Positions 35,907 to 44,491 of a DNA stretch of 64,000 nucleotides are shown piece by piece. The number at the start of each line of letters is the position of its first letter. The stretch's first letter is position 1. Position numbers and translations under genes: made by a program. The notes below the pieces were generated by a model that was given only the letters and a program-made list of their open reading frames with translations, had not been told where the DNA came from and made no database searches. The stretch is from Achromobacter denitrificans NBRC 15125 (GTDB taxonomy: Bacteria; Pseudomonadota; Gammaproteobacteria; Burkholderiales; Burkholderiaceae_B): positions 1 to 64,000 of the forward strand of contig NZ_BCTQ01000028.1 in the NCBI RefSeq assembly GCF_001571365.1. The letters run 5' to 3'.

Positions 35907-36923
35907 TCAGCGGGCGAGGGCCAGGGCCTGGAATGCGGGCGTGGCGGCGACGCGGTAGGCTTCGCGCTCGCGCAGGATGAAGAGCGCGGCCAGGTCGTGG
36001 CGGCGGGCATGGGCCAGGCCGTCTTCCACGCCCAGCACGGTCAGGGCCGTCGCCAGCGCGTCGGCCTGCATGCAGCCCGGATGCAGCACGGTGACCGAGG
36101 CGAGATCGTTGCGCACGGGGTGGCCGGTGCGCGGATCGATGGTGTGGGCGTAGCGGCCGTCGCCGCTGCCGGCGTGGCGCCGGTAGTCGCCCGAGGTGGC
36201 GATGCTGCACTCGTCCAGCGGCAGCGCCAGGGCATGGCCGCCGCTGGCATCGGGCACTTCGACGGCCACGCGCCAGGGCTGGCCGTCCGGCCGCTTGCCG
36301 CGCGCGCGCAATTCGCCGCCCACTTCCACCAGGTATTGCGTGATGCCCAGGGCATCGAGCGCCAGGGCGGCGCGGTCCACGCCGTAGCCCTTGGCGATGG
36401 AGGACAGGTCCAGATAGGTGCCGCCTTCCTGCCACGCGGCTTGCGCGTCCAGGTCGAGACGCACGCGGCGCCAGCCGCAACGGCTGCGCGCCGTCTCGAT
36501 GGCGGCGGCCGAGGGTGGTTCGAAGGCGCGCTGATGAGGGCCGAAGCCCCAGGCGTTCACCAGCGGCCCGACCGTGGGGTCGTAGGCGCCGCCGGTTTCC
36601 TCGGCCAGCGCCAGGGCATGGCTCAGCACGTGGAAGAACGCGGCGGGCAGGGCCTGCCAGCCGGGGGCGGCCCGGTTGTAGCGCGTGATGTCCGAATCCG
36701 CCTCCCAGGTGCTCATCTGGGCCACCACCTCGTCCAGCGCGGCCTGGATGGCCTGGCGCGCGGCCGCTTCCGCGCGCCCGGGCGGCAGCGCCATGCGCGC
36801 CGACCAGGTGGTGCCCATGGTGGCGCCGGCCAGCGCCGCCGGCCGCGCCGGCATCGCGCCATAGGCCACGCGCGGCGCGGGCGCCGCGGCGCCGCGCGGG
36901 GCGTAGGAAGGGGGATTCGCCAT
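35907..36923 (-). CDS. apbE: FAD:protein FMN transferase (ApbE family)
   Basis: 338 residues. The ApbE fold is shown by GATMGTTWSARM (about 33-44), EVVAQMSTWEADSDITRYNR (flavin contact), GAYDPTVGPLVNAWGFGP, DLSSIAKGYGVDRAALAL and the metal-site region SGDYRRHAGSGDGRYAHTID with HTIDPRTGHPV. ApbE covalently attaches FMN to Thr/Ser in target proteins outside or at the membrane. It sits between the DUF4198 gene and the diflavin reductase in the same operon, so its target may be a protein of this operon or of a linked redox system. No lipobox is evident. Confidence 0.9.
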   Translation of the reverse strand: MANPPSYAPRGAAAPAPRVAYGAMPARPAALAGATMGTTWSARMALPPGRAEAAARQAIQAALDEVVAQMSTWEADSDITRYNRAAPGWQALPAAFFHVLSHALALAEETGGAYDPTVGPLVNAWGFGPHQRAFEPPSAAAIETARSRCGWRRVRLDLDAQAAWQEGGTYLDLSSIAKGYGVDRAALALDALGITQYLVEVGGELRARGKRPDGQPWRVAVEVPDASGGHALALPLDECSIATSGDYRRHAGSGDGRYAHTIDPRTGHPVRNDLASVTVLHPGCMQADALATALTVLGVEDGLAHARRHDLAALFILREREAYRVAATPAFQALALAR

Positions 36924-36938
36924 GCGGCCGAAGCAGGC

Positions 36939-37739
36939 TTAGGGTTGCAGCACTTCGACCGTGCCGGCGTACGACAGGCGGCGCTTCTTGGCCTGCGGCA
37001 CGCTGACCTTGGCGTCTTCCATGCCGGCTTCGATCCAGTACAGGCCGGGCTGCGGCCACTTCACCGAGAACTTGCCGTCCTTGTCGGTCTTGAGCTGGAT
37101 CTCGCCGACCTTGTCGCGATAGCGGCTGCCGCCGGGCACCACGTTGACGTCCAGTCCGGCCGCGGGCTTGCCGTCCAGCAGCATCTGGAAGGTGGCGGGC
37201 TCGTCGGTGAACAGGTCGTTCGGGTGCGTCACGGGAGCCAATTCGAGGCCCCGGCCGACCGGCTTGAGCGCCGACGGCTTGCCCGCGGTCACGAAGGTTT
37301 CGACGCGGCCCAGGCTCTGCGAGATTTCCAGTTCGTCGGCCTTGGCGGGCACGGCCTGCGCCAGGCCTTCGGCCTTGCCGAAGTAGCGCTTGTTCTTGCC
37401 GTCTTCCTTCCAGCGCGCGAACACGCCGTCGTTGACCACGGCCACGCGATACGTGCCGCCCTGCTTGAGTTGCAGGTCGAAGGTGCTGCGCAGCTTGCCG
37501 CGGTTGAGGTTCTCGGCTTCGGCGGCGGTGCCGTCCGGCGCCGTCACGGCCAGGCCGTCCAGGCGCAGCGGCGCGTGGTTGAAGTAGAACTTGTCGTTGC
37601 CGACGGCGGCATCCACGGTGACCCAGCTGTCGGTGCCCGACAGCACCGTCGAGGACGGCACGATCCAGACATCATGCGCGTGGGCGGCAAAGGGCAGGCT
37701 CAGCGCCAGGGCGGCGGCCAGTTTGGCGGCGGATTTCAT
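36939..37739 (-). CDS. DUF4198 periplasmic protein
   Basis: 266 residues with signal peptide MKSAAKLAAALALSLPFAAHA and the immediately following HDVWIVPSST, the signature start of DUF4198 (a metal-binding His directly after the cleavage site is common in this family). The body has two beta-rich domains, the second resembling a carboxypeptidase-regulatory/Ig-like fold (GKPAAGLDVNVVPGGSRYRD). Members are found beside TonB receptors and nickel/cobalt or iron uptake genes. Here it is third in the PepSY-ApbE operon, so a periplasmic metal-handling role is likely but unproven. Confidence 0.85.
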   Translation of the reverse strand: MKSAAKLAAALALSLPFAAHAHDVWIVPSSTVLSGTDSWVTVDAAVGNDKFYFNHAPLRLDGLAVTAPDGTAAEAENLNRGKLRSTFDLQLKQGGTYRVAVVNDGVFARWKEDGKNKRYFGKAEGLAQAVPAKADELEISQSLGRVETFVTAGKPSALKPVGRGLELAPVTHPNDLFTDEPATFQMLLDGKPAAGLDVNVVPGGSRYRDKVGEIQLKTDKDGKFSVKWPQPGLYWIEAGMEDAKVSVPQAKKRRLSYAGTVEVLQP

Positions 37740-37756
37740 CGTTGCTCTCCGGGATC

Positions 37757-38272
37757 TCAGGGTTTCAGGTCGAGCGCGATGGCGCCCAGTTCGTGTTCGC
37801 CGCGGGCCGTCAACTGCTCAGCCTTCTGCGGCGGCCATTGGAAGGGAATGCGCACCAGCTCGCGGCCGCCGACTTCGCGCGCCGCCTCCACCACCACGGC
37901 GTACTGGCCGGGCTTGAGCTGCGACAGGGGTTTGCTGGCGGCGTCGAAACTCAGCGCGTGCTTGCCCACCGGCTTGGTGGCGCCGCTGACGCCGTCCACC
38001 GGGAATTGCTGGTTGCGGCCGCTGCGGCGCCACCATTGCCGCATGTCCTTGAGCCACTCGGTGCCTTCGTTGTTCTTCTTGGCCACGTCGTACCAGACCG
38101 CGAGGTCGGTGGCGACGCTCTGGTCGGGGTTCTCGATCCAGATCGCCACGTAGGGCCGGTGGTACTCCGCGACGTCGAGGCGCGGCACCTCGATGGACAG
38201 GCCGACGTCGGCCGCGTGGGCCGTTCGGGCGATCAGGCCGGCCAGCAGGGCCGACAACAACAGCTTGCGCAT
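37757..38272 (-). CDS. DUF2271 periplasmic protein
   Basis: 171 residues with signal peptide MRKLLLSALLAGLIARTAHA. The body is the DUF2271 pattern: VAIWIENPDQSVATDLAVWY, TEWLKDMRQWWRRSG, then VDGVSGATKPVG, and a late beta strand PGQYAVVVEAAREVGG. The SGAT tetrapeptide resembles the D-x(2)-SGAT-type flavinylation motif that ApbE modifies, so covalent FMN on this Thr is a testable possibility given the apbE gene in the operon. Function of the family is unknown; it consistently neighbours PepSY membrane proteins. Confidence 0.85.
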   Translation of the reverse strand: MRKLLLSALLAGLIARTAHAADVGLSIEVPRLDVAEYHRPYVAIWIENPDQSVATDLAVWYDVAKKNNEGTEWLKDMRQWWRRSGRNQQFPVDGVSGATKPVGKHALSFDAASKPLSQLKPGQYAVVVEAAREVGGRELVRIPFQWPPQKAEQLTARGEHELGAIALDLKP

Positions 38273-38299
38273 GGAGGTCTCCAGGGCGGATCGATGGAA

Positions 38300-38926
38300 T
38301 CAGTGGATGAATAGCAGGGCCAGCACGACCGGGATCACGACGCCGAGCCCGACCATCGGCCAGGTCGCGCTGCGGTTGCCGGCGTGCATTTTCAGCAGCA
38401 CCAGCCCGGTCAGCGAAAAGACCAGACAGGCGACGGCGAAGATATCGAGGAACCAGCTCCAGGCCAGGCCGGTATTGCGGCCCTTGTGCAGATCGTTCAG
38501 GTACGAGATCCAGCCGCGGTCGGTGCGCTCGTATTCGACGTCGCCGCTGCCCAGGTCGATGGACAGCCAGGCGTCGCCGCCGGCGCGCGGCAGCGACACG
38601 TAGATCTCGTCGGCGGACCATTCCGCGGGCCGGCCGGCGGTGGCGGCATCCAGGGTGTCGTCCAGCCATTGCGCCACGGGGGCGGGCAGCGGCGCCTTTT
38701 TCTGCGCCGGCGGCGGGGCCAGTTGCGCCAGCACGGCGGCGGGCAGGCGCGCCTCGCGGCTGGTCACCACGGCCTTGGCCTCGATGTGCGAGGCGTTGTT
38801 CAAGGTCAGGCCCGTGACCGCGAACAGCAACATTCCCAGCAGGCACAGCGCCGAGCTGATCCAGTGCCATTGATGCAGCGTCTTGAGCCAGTAGGCCCGG
38901 CGGCGAGGGGTGGGTTGACTGTCCAT
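38300..38926 (-). CDS. PepSY-associated membrane protein
   Basis: 208 residues. An N-terminal membrane helix with a conserved His cluster (LKTLHQWHWISSALCLLG), a central periplasmic PepSY-like region, and two C-terminal helices (FLDIFAVACLVFSLTGLVLL and GLGVVIPVVLALLFIH). The His residues flanking helices suggest haem binding, as in PiuB-like iron-regulated proteins. It is the first gene of a five-gene minus-strand operon, and a Fur-like box lies 37 bp upstream. Probable role: transmembrane electron transfer linked to iron assimilation. Confidence 0.85.
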   Translation of the reverse strand: MDSQPTPRRRAYWLKTLHQWHWISSALCLLGMLLFAVTGLTLNNASHIEAKAVVTSREARLPAAVLAQLAPPPAQKKAPLPAPVAQWLDDTLDAATAGRPAEWSADEIYVSLPRAGGDAWLSIDLGSGDVEYERTDRGWISYLNDLHKGRNTGLAWSWFLDIFAVACLVFSLTGLVLLKMHAGNRSATWPMVGLGVVIPVVLALLFIH

Positions 38927-38962
38927 GGGGTATCGGTTGAAAGCCCGCGGATTCTAACATTT

Positions 38963-38981
38963 AATGAGAATGACTCTTATA
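38963..38981. promoter_or_regulatory. Fur-like box upstream of the PepSY operon
   Basis: AATGAGAATGACTCTTATA contains the 7-1-7 arrangement TGAGAAT-G-ACTCTTA, close to the Fur consensus TGATAAT-n-ATTATCA, with 5 of 7 symmetric positions kept. It lies 37-55 bp before the first gene of the operon and on the AT-rich side of the intergenic region. Confidence 0.6.
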
Positions 38982-39115
38982 AATGCCGCGATTGAGCCCC
39001 GAAGGAAATTTCAATCGATTTCGGACGCCCTCCGGGCCGGAGCCGGCGCGCCGCGTAGCGTCCGGGGGCTGGCGGCGATAAGATAGGCCACCCGTTACAA
39101 ACACCGGAGGTCGTC

Positions 39116-39670
39116 ATGCTCGAACGGCAAGTCGCGGATCAGATCGGTCGTCATTGGGGGTGGGTGGCATTGCGCGGCGTCGTCGCCATCCTGTTTGGCC
39201 TCATGGCCATGTTCATGCCAGCCATCACGCTTTCCGCGCTGGTGCTGGTGTGGGGCGCTTTCGCGCTGGTGGACGGCGTGCTGGCCCTGATGGCCGGCGT
39301 GCGCATCCGCGACAACGGCAAGCCCTTGTGGGCGCTCATCGTGGTGGGCCTGCTCGGCATCGCGGCCGGCATCGTCACGTTTCTCTGGCCCGGCCTGACG
39401 GCGCTGGTCCTGCTCTACATCATCGCGATCTGGGCGCTGGTGGCGGGCGTGTTCCAGATCATCGCCGCGGTCCGCTTCCGCAAAGAGATCCGCAACGAAT
39501 GGCTGCTCGGGCTGTCGGGCGTGGTATCGGTGCTGTTCGGCGGCATGCTGATCATGCAGCCGGGGGCGGGCGCGCTGGCGCTGGTGTGGGTGATCGGCAT
39601 CTATGCCGTGTTTTTCGGCATACTCCTGCTGGTCTTTTCCTTCCGCCTCCGACAGCACAAGGCGCCCTGA
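39116..39670 (+). CDS. HdeD-family (DUF308) membrane protein
   Basis: 184 residues with six closely spaced membrane helices in three hairpins (GVVAILFGLMAMFMPAIT, LVLVWGAFALVDGVLALMAG, then GIAAGIVTFLWPGLTALVL). This is the DUF308/HdeD pattern; E. coli HdeD aids acid resistance at high density, but most members are uncharacterised. The CrcB gene follows 6 bp later on the same strand. The start is the ATG at 39116 after a GGAGGTCGTC leader. Confidence 0.88.
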   Translation: MLERQVADQIGRHWGWVALRGVVAILFGLMAMFMPAITLSALVLVWGAFALVDGVLALMAGVRIRDNGKPLWALIVVGLLGIAAGIVTFLWPGLTALVLLYIIAIWALVAGVFQIIAAVRFRKEIRNEWLLGLSGVVSVLFGGMLIMQPGAGALALVWVIGIYAVFFGILLLVFSFRLRQHKAP

Positions 39671-39676
39671 TCCCCG

Positions 39677-40069
39677 ATGTCCGCATACCAGACCCTGATT
39701 CCCCTCAACTTCCTGGCAGTGGGCGTGGGCGCCATGTTCGGCGCCTGGGCGCGCTGGCTGGTCGGCCTGTGGCTGAACGTCGAATCCTGGCCGTGGGGAA
39801 CCTTCGCGGTCAATCTCGCGGGGGGCTACCTGGTGGGGCTGGTGCTGGCCCTGGTGGCCGGGCACCCCGAATGGCCGGCCTGGGTGCGGCTCGGGGCGAT
39901 CACGGGCTTCATGGGCGGCTTGACCACGTTCTCGACGTTCTCGGCGGAAACGGTGGCCATGCTGGAGCGCGGCGCCTACGGCACCGCGCTGGGCTATGCG
40001 GGCTTCAGCCTGGCGGGCTCGCTGCTGCTGACGGCGGCCGGGCTGGCCACGGCCAGCCTGCTGCGCTAG
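39677..40069 (+). CDS. crcB: CrcB fluoride channel (Fluc)
   Basis: 130 residues with four membrane helices. The family signatures are present: GAMFGAWARWLVGLW (residue about 16-30), GTFAVNLAGGYLVGLV and GAITGFMGGLTTFSTFSAE, the latter two with the pore Asn, Phe and Ser/Thr residues. CrcB exports fluoride as a dual-topology dimer. No fluoride riboswitch is seen upstream; it is 6 bp behind the HdeD-like gene. Confidence 0.95.
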   Translation: MSAYQTLIPLNFLAVGVGAMFGAWARWLVGLWLNVESWPWGTFAVNLAGGYLVGLVLALVAGHPEWPAWVRLGAITGFMGGLTTFSTFSAETVAMLERGAYGTALGYAGFSLAGSLLLTAAGLATASLLR

Positions 40070-40079
40070 CGGCGGGGCT

Positions 40080-41402
40080 TCAGTCCGCTCGCGGGGCCAG
40101 CACCCGGGCGGCCTGCAGGCCGCTGCGCACGGCGCCTTCCAGCACGCCGGGGTAGCCGGTGTCGGTCCAGTCGCCGGCAAGCGCCAGCGTGGGCCAGGGG
40201 GTGGAATTCAACGGACGGGTCAGGCCCGGCACCGCGGCGAAGGTCGCGCGTTTTTCGATGAACAATTCCGCCGCGGCCACTTCCGGCATGGCGGGCAGGC
40301 GCGCCGGATGGCGGGCGGCCTGTTCGGCCACCTGGTCGATCAGCGCTTCGATGACCTGCTGGCGGTTGCGGTCCGCCAGGCCGGTGGCGACGCTGGCCAC
40401 CACGGCCAGTTCGCCCGCCTTCGCATTGCCGGCCAGTTGCGCCCGGTCGAACAGCCATTGGCCGACGTGGCCGCGGGCGGCCTCCTCGCGCAGCATCATC
40501 ATGGGTTCGGGCAGGCGCCAGGGTTCCGCCAGCCGCAGGTTCAGGGTGGCGATGGGCAGATAGTCGAAGGCCTTGAGCGCTTCCAGCAGTCCGATGGCGC
40601 CGGCTTCGCGCAGCGGGGCGTCGAGCAGCCGGGCCGCGAACGCGGGAGGCACGGCCAGCACGGCGGCGTCGAAGCGTTCCTGGTTGATGTCGATACCCTC
40701 GGCGGACGGCCGGATCTGCCGCACCGTGCTGCCGTAGCGCATGGTCACCTGGCGGGCGGCGGCATCCGGCCACAGCGCCGACAGGTCGGTGCAGGGCAGC
40801 AGCATGTCGCTGTCCTCGCGGCTGCCGGCCAGGCTGTCGCGCAACACGCGCGCGAACAGGGCGGCGCTGGCTGTGGCCAGCGGCGTGTTCAGCGCCGCGA
40901 GGCAGAGCGGTTCCCAGAGCTGGCGGATCAGCGTGTCGGACTGCCCCTGGTAGTGCAGCAGGTGCAGCACGGTCCAGTCGCGCGGCGGCGTCCAGGACAT
41001 GGCCTTCAGCTCGCGCATCAGGCGCAGCATGGCCAGGCGGTCGGACCAGGACAGGCCGCGCGCGCGCAGGATGGCGGCGGCCATGTGCAGCGGCGCCGGC
41101 AGGCGCGGGGCCGACAGGTGGAAGCGGCCGTCCAGGCTGGCCAGCCGCAGCGGGCGGCGCATCAGCAGGGCGTCCGGGTTGCGGCCCACCCGGCGCATCA
41201 GCGCCAGCGTGTGCTTGTAGGCGCCAGACAGCAGGTGCTGGCCGTTGTCCAGCGGCGCCTCGAAATCGGTGTGGAAGACGCGGCGGGCGCGTCCGCCGGG
41301 CGTATGGCCGGCCTCGAATACCGTGACCTTGGCGCCGGCTTCGCGCAAGGCGACGCTGGCCGCCAGGCCGGCCCACCCCGCGCCGATGACCGCGGCCTTC
41401 AC
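40080..41402 (-). CDS. hpnE: Hydroxysqualene dehydroxylase HpnE
   Basis: 440 residues, FAD-dependent. The dinucleotide motif VIGAGWAGLAASVALREAG opens the protein, followed by FEAGHTPGGRARRVF and LDNGQHLLSGAY; the C-terminal FAD block is LAGDWTDTGYPGVLEGAVRSG. Together with hpnC and hpnD directly upstream this is the third enzyme of the bacterial squalene route, reducing hydroxysqualene to squalene for hopanoids. The start is a GTG at 41402 that overlaps the hpnD stop (GTGA), which fixes it. A squalene-hopene cyclase gene is not in the window. Confidence 0.92.
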   Translation of the reverse strand: MKAAVIGAGWAGLAASVALREAGAKVTVFEAGHTPGGRARRVFHTDFEAPLDNGQHLLSGAYKHTLALMRRVGRNPDALLMRRPLRLASLDGRFHLSAPRLPAPLHMAAAILRARGLSWSDRLAMLRLMRELKAMSWTPPRDWTVLHLLHYQGQSDTLIRQLWEPLCLAALNTPLATASAALFARVLRDSLAGSREDSDMLLPCTDLSALWPDAAARQVTMRYGSTVRQIRPSAEGIDINQERFDAAVLAVPPAFAARLLDAPLREAGAIGLLEALKAFDYLPIATLNLRLAEPWRLPEPMMMLREEAARGHVGQWLFDRAQLAGNAKAGELAVVASVATGLADRNRQQVIEALIDQVAEQAARHPARLPAMPEVAAAELFIEKRATFAAVPGLTRPLNSTPWPTLALAGDWTDTGYPGVLEGAVRSGLQAARVLAPRAD

Positions 41403-42262
41403 CGTGCCAACCGGCGGACGAGTCCGCGTCCGCCGCCCACCCAGGTTTTCCAGGCCAGCCACAGCTTGCGCAGCGGCGTGAGCGAGATGCGCTGGTGCAG
41501 CACCTGCCAGTTGTCGCGCTCGATCTCGTCGAGCAGCGCGTGATAGATCGCGGCCATCATCAGGCCGGGCCGCTGCGAGCGGCGGTCGGTCTCGGGCAGG
41601 TTGGCCATCGCCTCGCGGTACAGGCCGCGGGCGCGGTCGGCCTGGAACTTCATCAGCGCGCTGAAGCGTTCCGAGTATTCGCCGTTCAGGATGTCGGAGG
41701 CCTTGACCTCGAACTGCTGCATGTCGTTGACCGGCAGATAGATGCGGCCGCGGCGGGCGTCGTCGCCCACGTCCCGGATGATGTTGGTCATCTGGAACGC
41801 CAGGCCCAGCTTTTCCGCGTAGACCAGGGTCTTGGGGTCGGAGTAGCCGAAGATGCCGGCCGACAGCTCGCCCACCACGCCGGCGGCATGCCAGCAATAC
41901 TTGCGCAGGCCGGGCCAATCCAGGTAGCGGGTCTGGTCCAGGTCCATTTCCATGCCGTCGACCACGGCCAGCAGGCGCTCGCGCGTGATCGAACAGCTGT
42001 CGAGATGGGGTTGCAGCGCGCGCGTCACGGGATGCTCCGGCTTGCCGGCGTACATCTGGTCGATCTGGGTGCGCCACCAGGCCAGCTTGACGCGGGCCAG
42101 GGACGGGTCGGTGCATTCGTCTACCACGTCGTCGACTTCGCGGCAGAAGGCGTACAGGGCCGTGATGGCGCGCCGACGCTCGGGCGGCAGGAACAGGAAT
42201 GCGTAGTAGAAGCTGGAACCGCTTTTGGCGGCCTTTTCCTGGCAATATTCGTCAGGGGTCAT
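41399..42262 (-). CDS. hpnD: Presqualene diphosphate synthase HpnD
   Basis: 287 residues, all-helical prenyltransferase of the squalene/phytoene synthase family. The first Asp-rich motif REVDDVVDECTD (about 41-52) and the second, NIIRDVGDDARRGRIYLP (about 160-177), bind the diphosphate-Mg2+ groups. It condenses two farnesyl diphosphates to presqualene diphosphate. It lies between hpnC (1 bp) and hpnE (4-bp overlap), the standard order hpnC-hpnD-hpnE. Confidence 0.94.
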   Translation of the reverse strand: MTPDEYCQEKAAKSGSSFYYAFLFLPPERRRAITALYAFCREVDDVVDECTDPSLARVKLAWWRTQIDQMYAGKPEHPVTRALQPHLDSCSITRERLLAVVDGMEMDLDQTRYLDWPGLRKYCWHAAGVVGELSAGIFGYSDPKTLVYAEKLGLAFQMTNIIRDVGDDARRGRIYLPVNDMQQFEVKASDILNGEYSERFSALMKFQADRARGLYREAMANLPETDRRSQRPGLMMAAIYHALLDEIERDNWQVLHQRISLTPLRKLWLAWKTWVGGGRGLVRRLAR

Positions 42263-42263
42263 A

Positions 42264-43094
42264 TCAGGTAATTGCGCGCCACAACATGATGGCCCAGTCT
42301 TTGGCGCCCAATTCGGGGCGATTCATGAATACATCGTAGCCGCTCGCCTCGATACGCTCCAGCACGCGCAGCCCGCCTTGCACCACCAGGCGCAGCTCCA
42401 GGCCCATGCGGCCCGGCAGGCGGCGCGCCAGCGGAGCGCCGAAGTGTAGCAGCGCGCGGGCGCGTTCCACTTCGAAAGCCATCAGGTCGCGCCACGCGGG
42501 GGTCAGCCGGCAGGCGGCCAGGTCCTCGTCGGTCACGCCATGGCGGCGCAGGTCTTCCTGGGGCAGGTAGACGCGCTGCTTGCGCCAGTCCACCCGCACG
42601 TCCTGCCAGAAGTTCACCAGTTGCAGGCCGGTGCAGATCGCGTCGGCCTCGCTCACGTTTTGCGGATTGGTGGCCTCGAACAGGTGCAGCATCAGCCGCC
42701 CGACCGGATTGGCGGAGCGGGTGCAGTAATCGGCCAGGGCGTCGTAGGTTTCGTAGCGCTTGACGGCGATGTCCTGCTCGAAGGCGGACAGCAGGTCGTA
42801 GAAGGGGGTGATCGGCAGCTGGTGGCGCGCAATGGTGGCGGCCAGCGGCTTGAAGATGCCGGCCAGCTCGGGCGAGCCGGGTTGCGGCGTCGTGCCGGGC
42901 TCGGCGCCGATGCGGTGCAGTTCGGCGCGAAACGCGCCCAGCTGGCTCAGCCGTTCCTCGTCCGCGGCGCTGCCCTCGTCGGCGATGTCGTCCGCGGCGC
43001 GGGCGAACCGGTAGATATCGGTCACGGCGCCGCGCAGCCGGCGCGGCAGCAGCAGCGAGGCGACGGGGAAGTTCTCGTAGTGATCGATGGACAT
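42264..43094 (-). CDS. hpnC: Hydroxysqualene synthase HpnC
   Basis: 276 residues, squalene/phytoene synthase fold. First Asp-rich motif AADDIADEGSAADEE (about 34-48) and second NFWQDVRVDWRKQRVYLP (about 166-183). The second motif has fewer acidic residues than in HpnD, as is usual for HpnC, which turns presqualene diphosphate into hydroxysqualene. It is the first gene of the hpn operon; its stop is 1 bp from the hpnD start. The upstream 138 bp to alr hold the promoters. Confidence 0.93.
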   Translation of the reverse strand: MSIDHYENFPVASLLLPRRLRGAVTDIYRFARAADDIADEGSAADEERLSQLGAFRAELHRIGAEPGTTPQPGSPELAGIFKPLAATIARHQLPITPFYDLLSAFEQDIAVKRYETYDALADYCTRSANPVGRLMLHLFEATNPQNVSEADAICTGLQLVNFWQDVRVDWRKQRVYLPQEDLRRHGVTDEDLAACRLTPAWRDLMAFEVERARALLHFGAPLARRLPGRMGLELRLVVQGGLRVLERIEASGYDVFMNRPELGAKDWAIMLWRAIT

Positions 43095-43232
43095 AAGGCG
43101 GGTATTCGATGGCGGCCCGGGGGCCCTGACCGCCTCATTTTAAGGTGAACGGGCTTGCGCTGTTTTCCCCGGACGGCGCAATGCCGCGGGGGCAAGGATC
43201 AGTTAGACTTAAGCGCCACAGGATTGCACACC

Positions 43233-44360
43233 ATGCCGCGCCCGATATCCGCCTCCGTCTCCGTTTCCGCCCTTGCGCACAATCTTGCCGCCGTGCGCCG
43301 CCACCTCGACCAGACCGCGGCCGCCGCGTCCGGGTTGCCGCCCTCGATCTGGGCGGTCATCAAGGCCAACGCCTACGGGCACGGCATCGAGCAGGCGGTG
43401 GCCGGCTTCTCGAAGGCCCAGGGCCTGGCGATGCTGGACCTGGACGAAGCCGTGCGCTGCCGCGAGGCCGGCTGGGGCGGGCCCATCCTGCTGCTGGAAG
43501 GGTTTTTCAACCCGTCCGACCTCGACATCGTCGACCGCTACCACCTCAGCACCACGGTGCACAACCGCGAGCAGCTCGACATGCTGGCGCGCGCTCGCCT
43601 GTCGCGCCGCGTGGACATCATGCTCAAGCTAAACAGCGGCATGAACCGCCTGGGCTTCAGCCCGGCGGCCTATGCCGCGGCGCACGAGCGCGCCATGCTG
43701 CTGCAACAGCAGGGCACCGTGGGCTCCGTGGGCAAGATGACCCATTTCGCCTGCGCCGACGGCCCCCAGGGGGTGAACGAGCAACTGGGCGTCTTCAATT
43801 CGGTGACGCATAAGCTGCCGGGCGCGATCAGCGTCTGCAACTCGGCCGCCACCCTGCGCTTCGCCGAAATCGCCGTCGCGTCGGAAGCGCAGGCGCACTG
43901 GGTGCGGCCGGGCATCTGCCTCTACGGCGCCTCCCCGTTCGCGGACGCCGAGGCCGCTTCCTTCGGCCTCAAGCCGGCGATGTCGCTGCGGTCTGAAATC
44001 ATCGCCGTGCAGGAACTCAAGGCGGGCGATTCGGTGGGCTACGGCGCCATTTTCCGCGCCGAGCGTTCCATGCGCATCGGCATCGTGGCCTGCGGCTACG
44101 CCGACGGCTACCCGCGCCACGCCGCGACCGGCACGCCGGTGGTGGTGGCCGGCATCCGTACCCAGTTGGTGGGCCGCGTGTCCATGGACATGCTGATCGT
44201 CGACCTGGGGCCCATTCCGGCCGCCGGCGTGGGCACGCCCGTCTCGCTCTGGGGCGAGGACGGCCCGTCCGTGGACGAGGTGGCCGAGGCCGCCGGCACC
44301 ATCGGCTACGAGCTTTTGTGCGCCCTGGCGCCGCGCGTTCCGGTCGCGCGAGACGTCTGA
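43233..44360 (+). CDS. alr: Alanine racemase
   Basis: 375 residues. The PLP lysine is in [17 protein letters not shown] (Lys about 46) and the opposing catalytic Tyr in [25 protein letters not shown] is the conserved C-terminal beta block. It makes D-alanine for peptidoglycan from L-alanine. The ATG at 43233 gives the typical short N-terminus; an upstream in-frame ATG at 43155 adds non-conserved residues. The gene is monocistronic, with a terminator at 44437 before the next gene. Confidence 0.95.
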   Translation: MPRPISASVSVSALAHNLAAVRRHLDQTAAAASGLPPSIWAVIKANAYGHGIEQAVAGFSKAQGLAMLDLDEAVRCREAGWGGPILLLEGFFNPSDLDIVDRYHLSTTVHNREQLDMLARARLSRRVDIMLKLNSGMNRLGFSPAAYAAAHERAMLLQQQGTVGSVGKMTHFACADGPQGVNEQLGVFNSVTHKLPGAISVCNSAATLRFAEIAVASEAQAHWVRPGICLYGASPFADAEAASFGLKPAMSLRSEIIAVQELKAGDSVGYGAIFRAERSMRIGIVACGYADGYPRHAATGTPVVVAGIRTQLVGRVSMDMLIVDLGPIPAAGVGTPVSLWGEDGPSVDEVAEAAGTIGYELLCALAPRVPVARDV

Positions 44361-44436
44361 CGCGGCAGTCCGGCGGGCAAGAATTGCTACGCAATTTACA
44401 AGACAGGTGGCGCCGGATGGTGTCTACTTGGAAGAC

Positions 44437-44459
44437 CGGGCGCTCTAGCGCCCGTTTTT
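44437..44459 (+). terminator. Intrinsic terminator after alr
   Basis: An 8-bp perfect stem CGGGCGCT/AGCGCCCG around a 2-nt loop, followed by five T. It lies 76 bp after the alr stop and 32 bp before the SDR start. A short palindrome, AATTGC-TAC-GCAATT, lies upstream of it at 44382-44396. Confidence 0.75.
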
Positions 44460-44491
44460 GACCAAGAAAACAATCTGCGAGGTTTCGATCC

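Noticed and set aside
35901-38153. A 750-codon plus-strand open frame opposite apbE, DUF4198 and DUF2271 genes
   Set aside because: Antisense shadow of three genes with signal peptides and known family motifs.
39600-39676. A fluoride riboswitch before crcB
   Set aside because: crcB starts 6 bp after the HdeD-like gene and nothing like the riboswitch core is visible there.
41403-42245. Upstream extension of the HpnE frame to 721 codons, suggesting an HpnD-HpnE fusion
   Set aside because: The extension reads hpnD in the wrong frame. HpnE begins at the GTG at 41402, which overlaps the hpnD stop.
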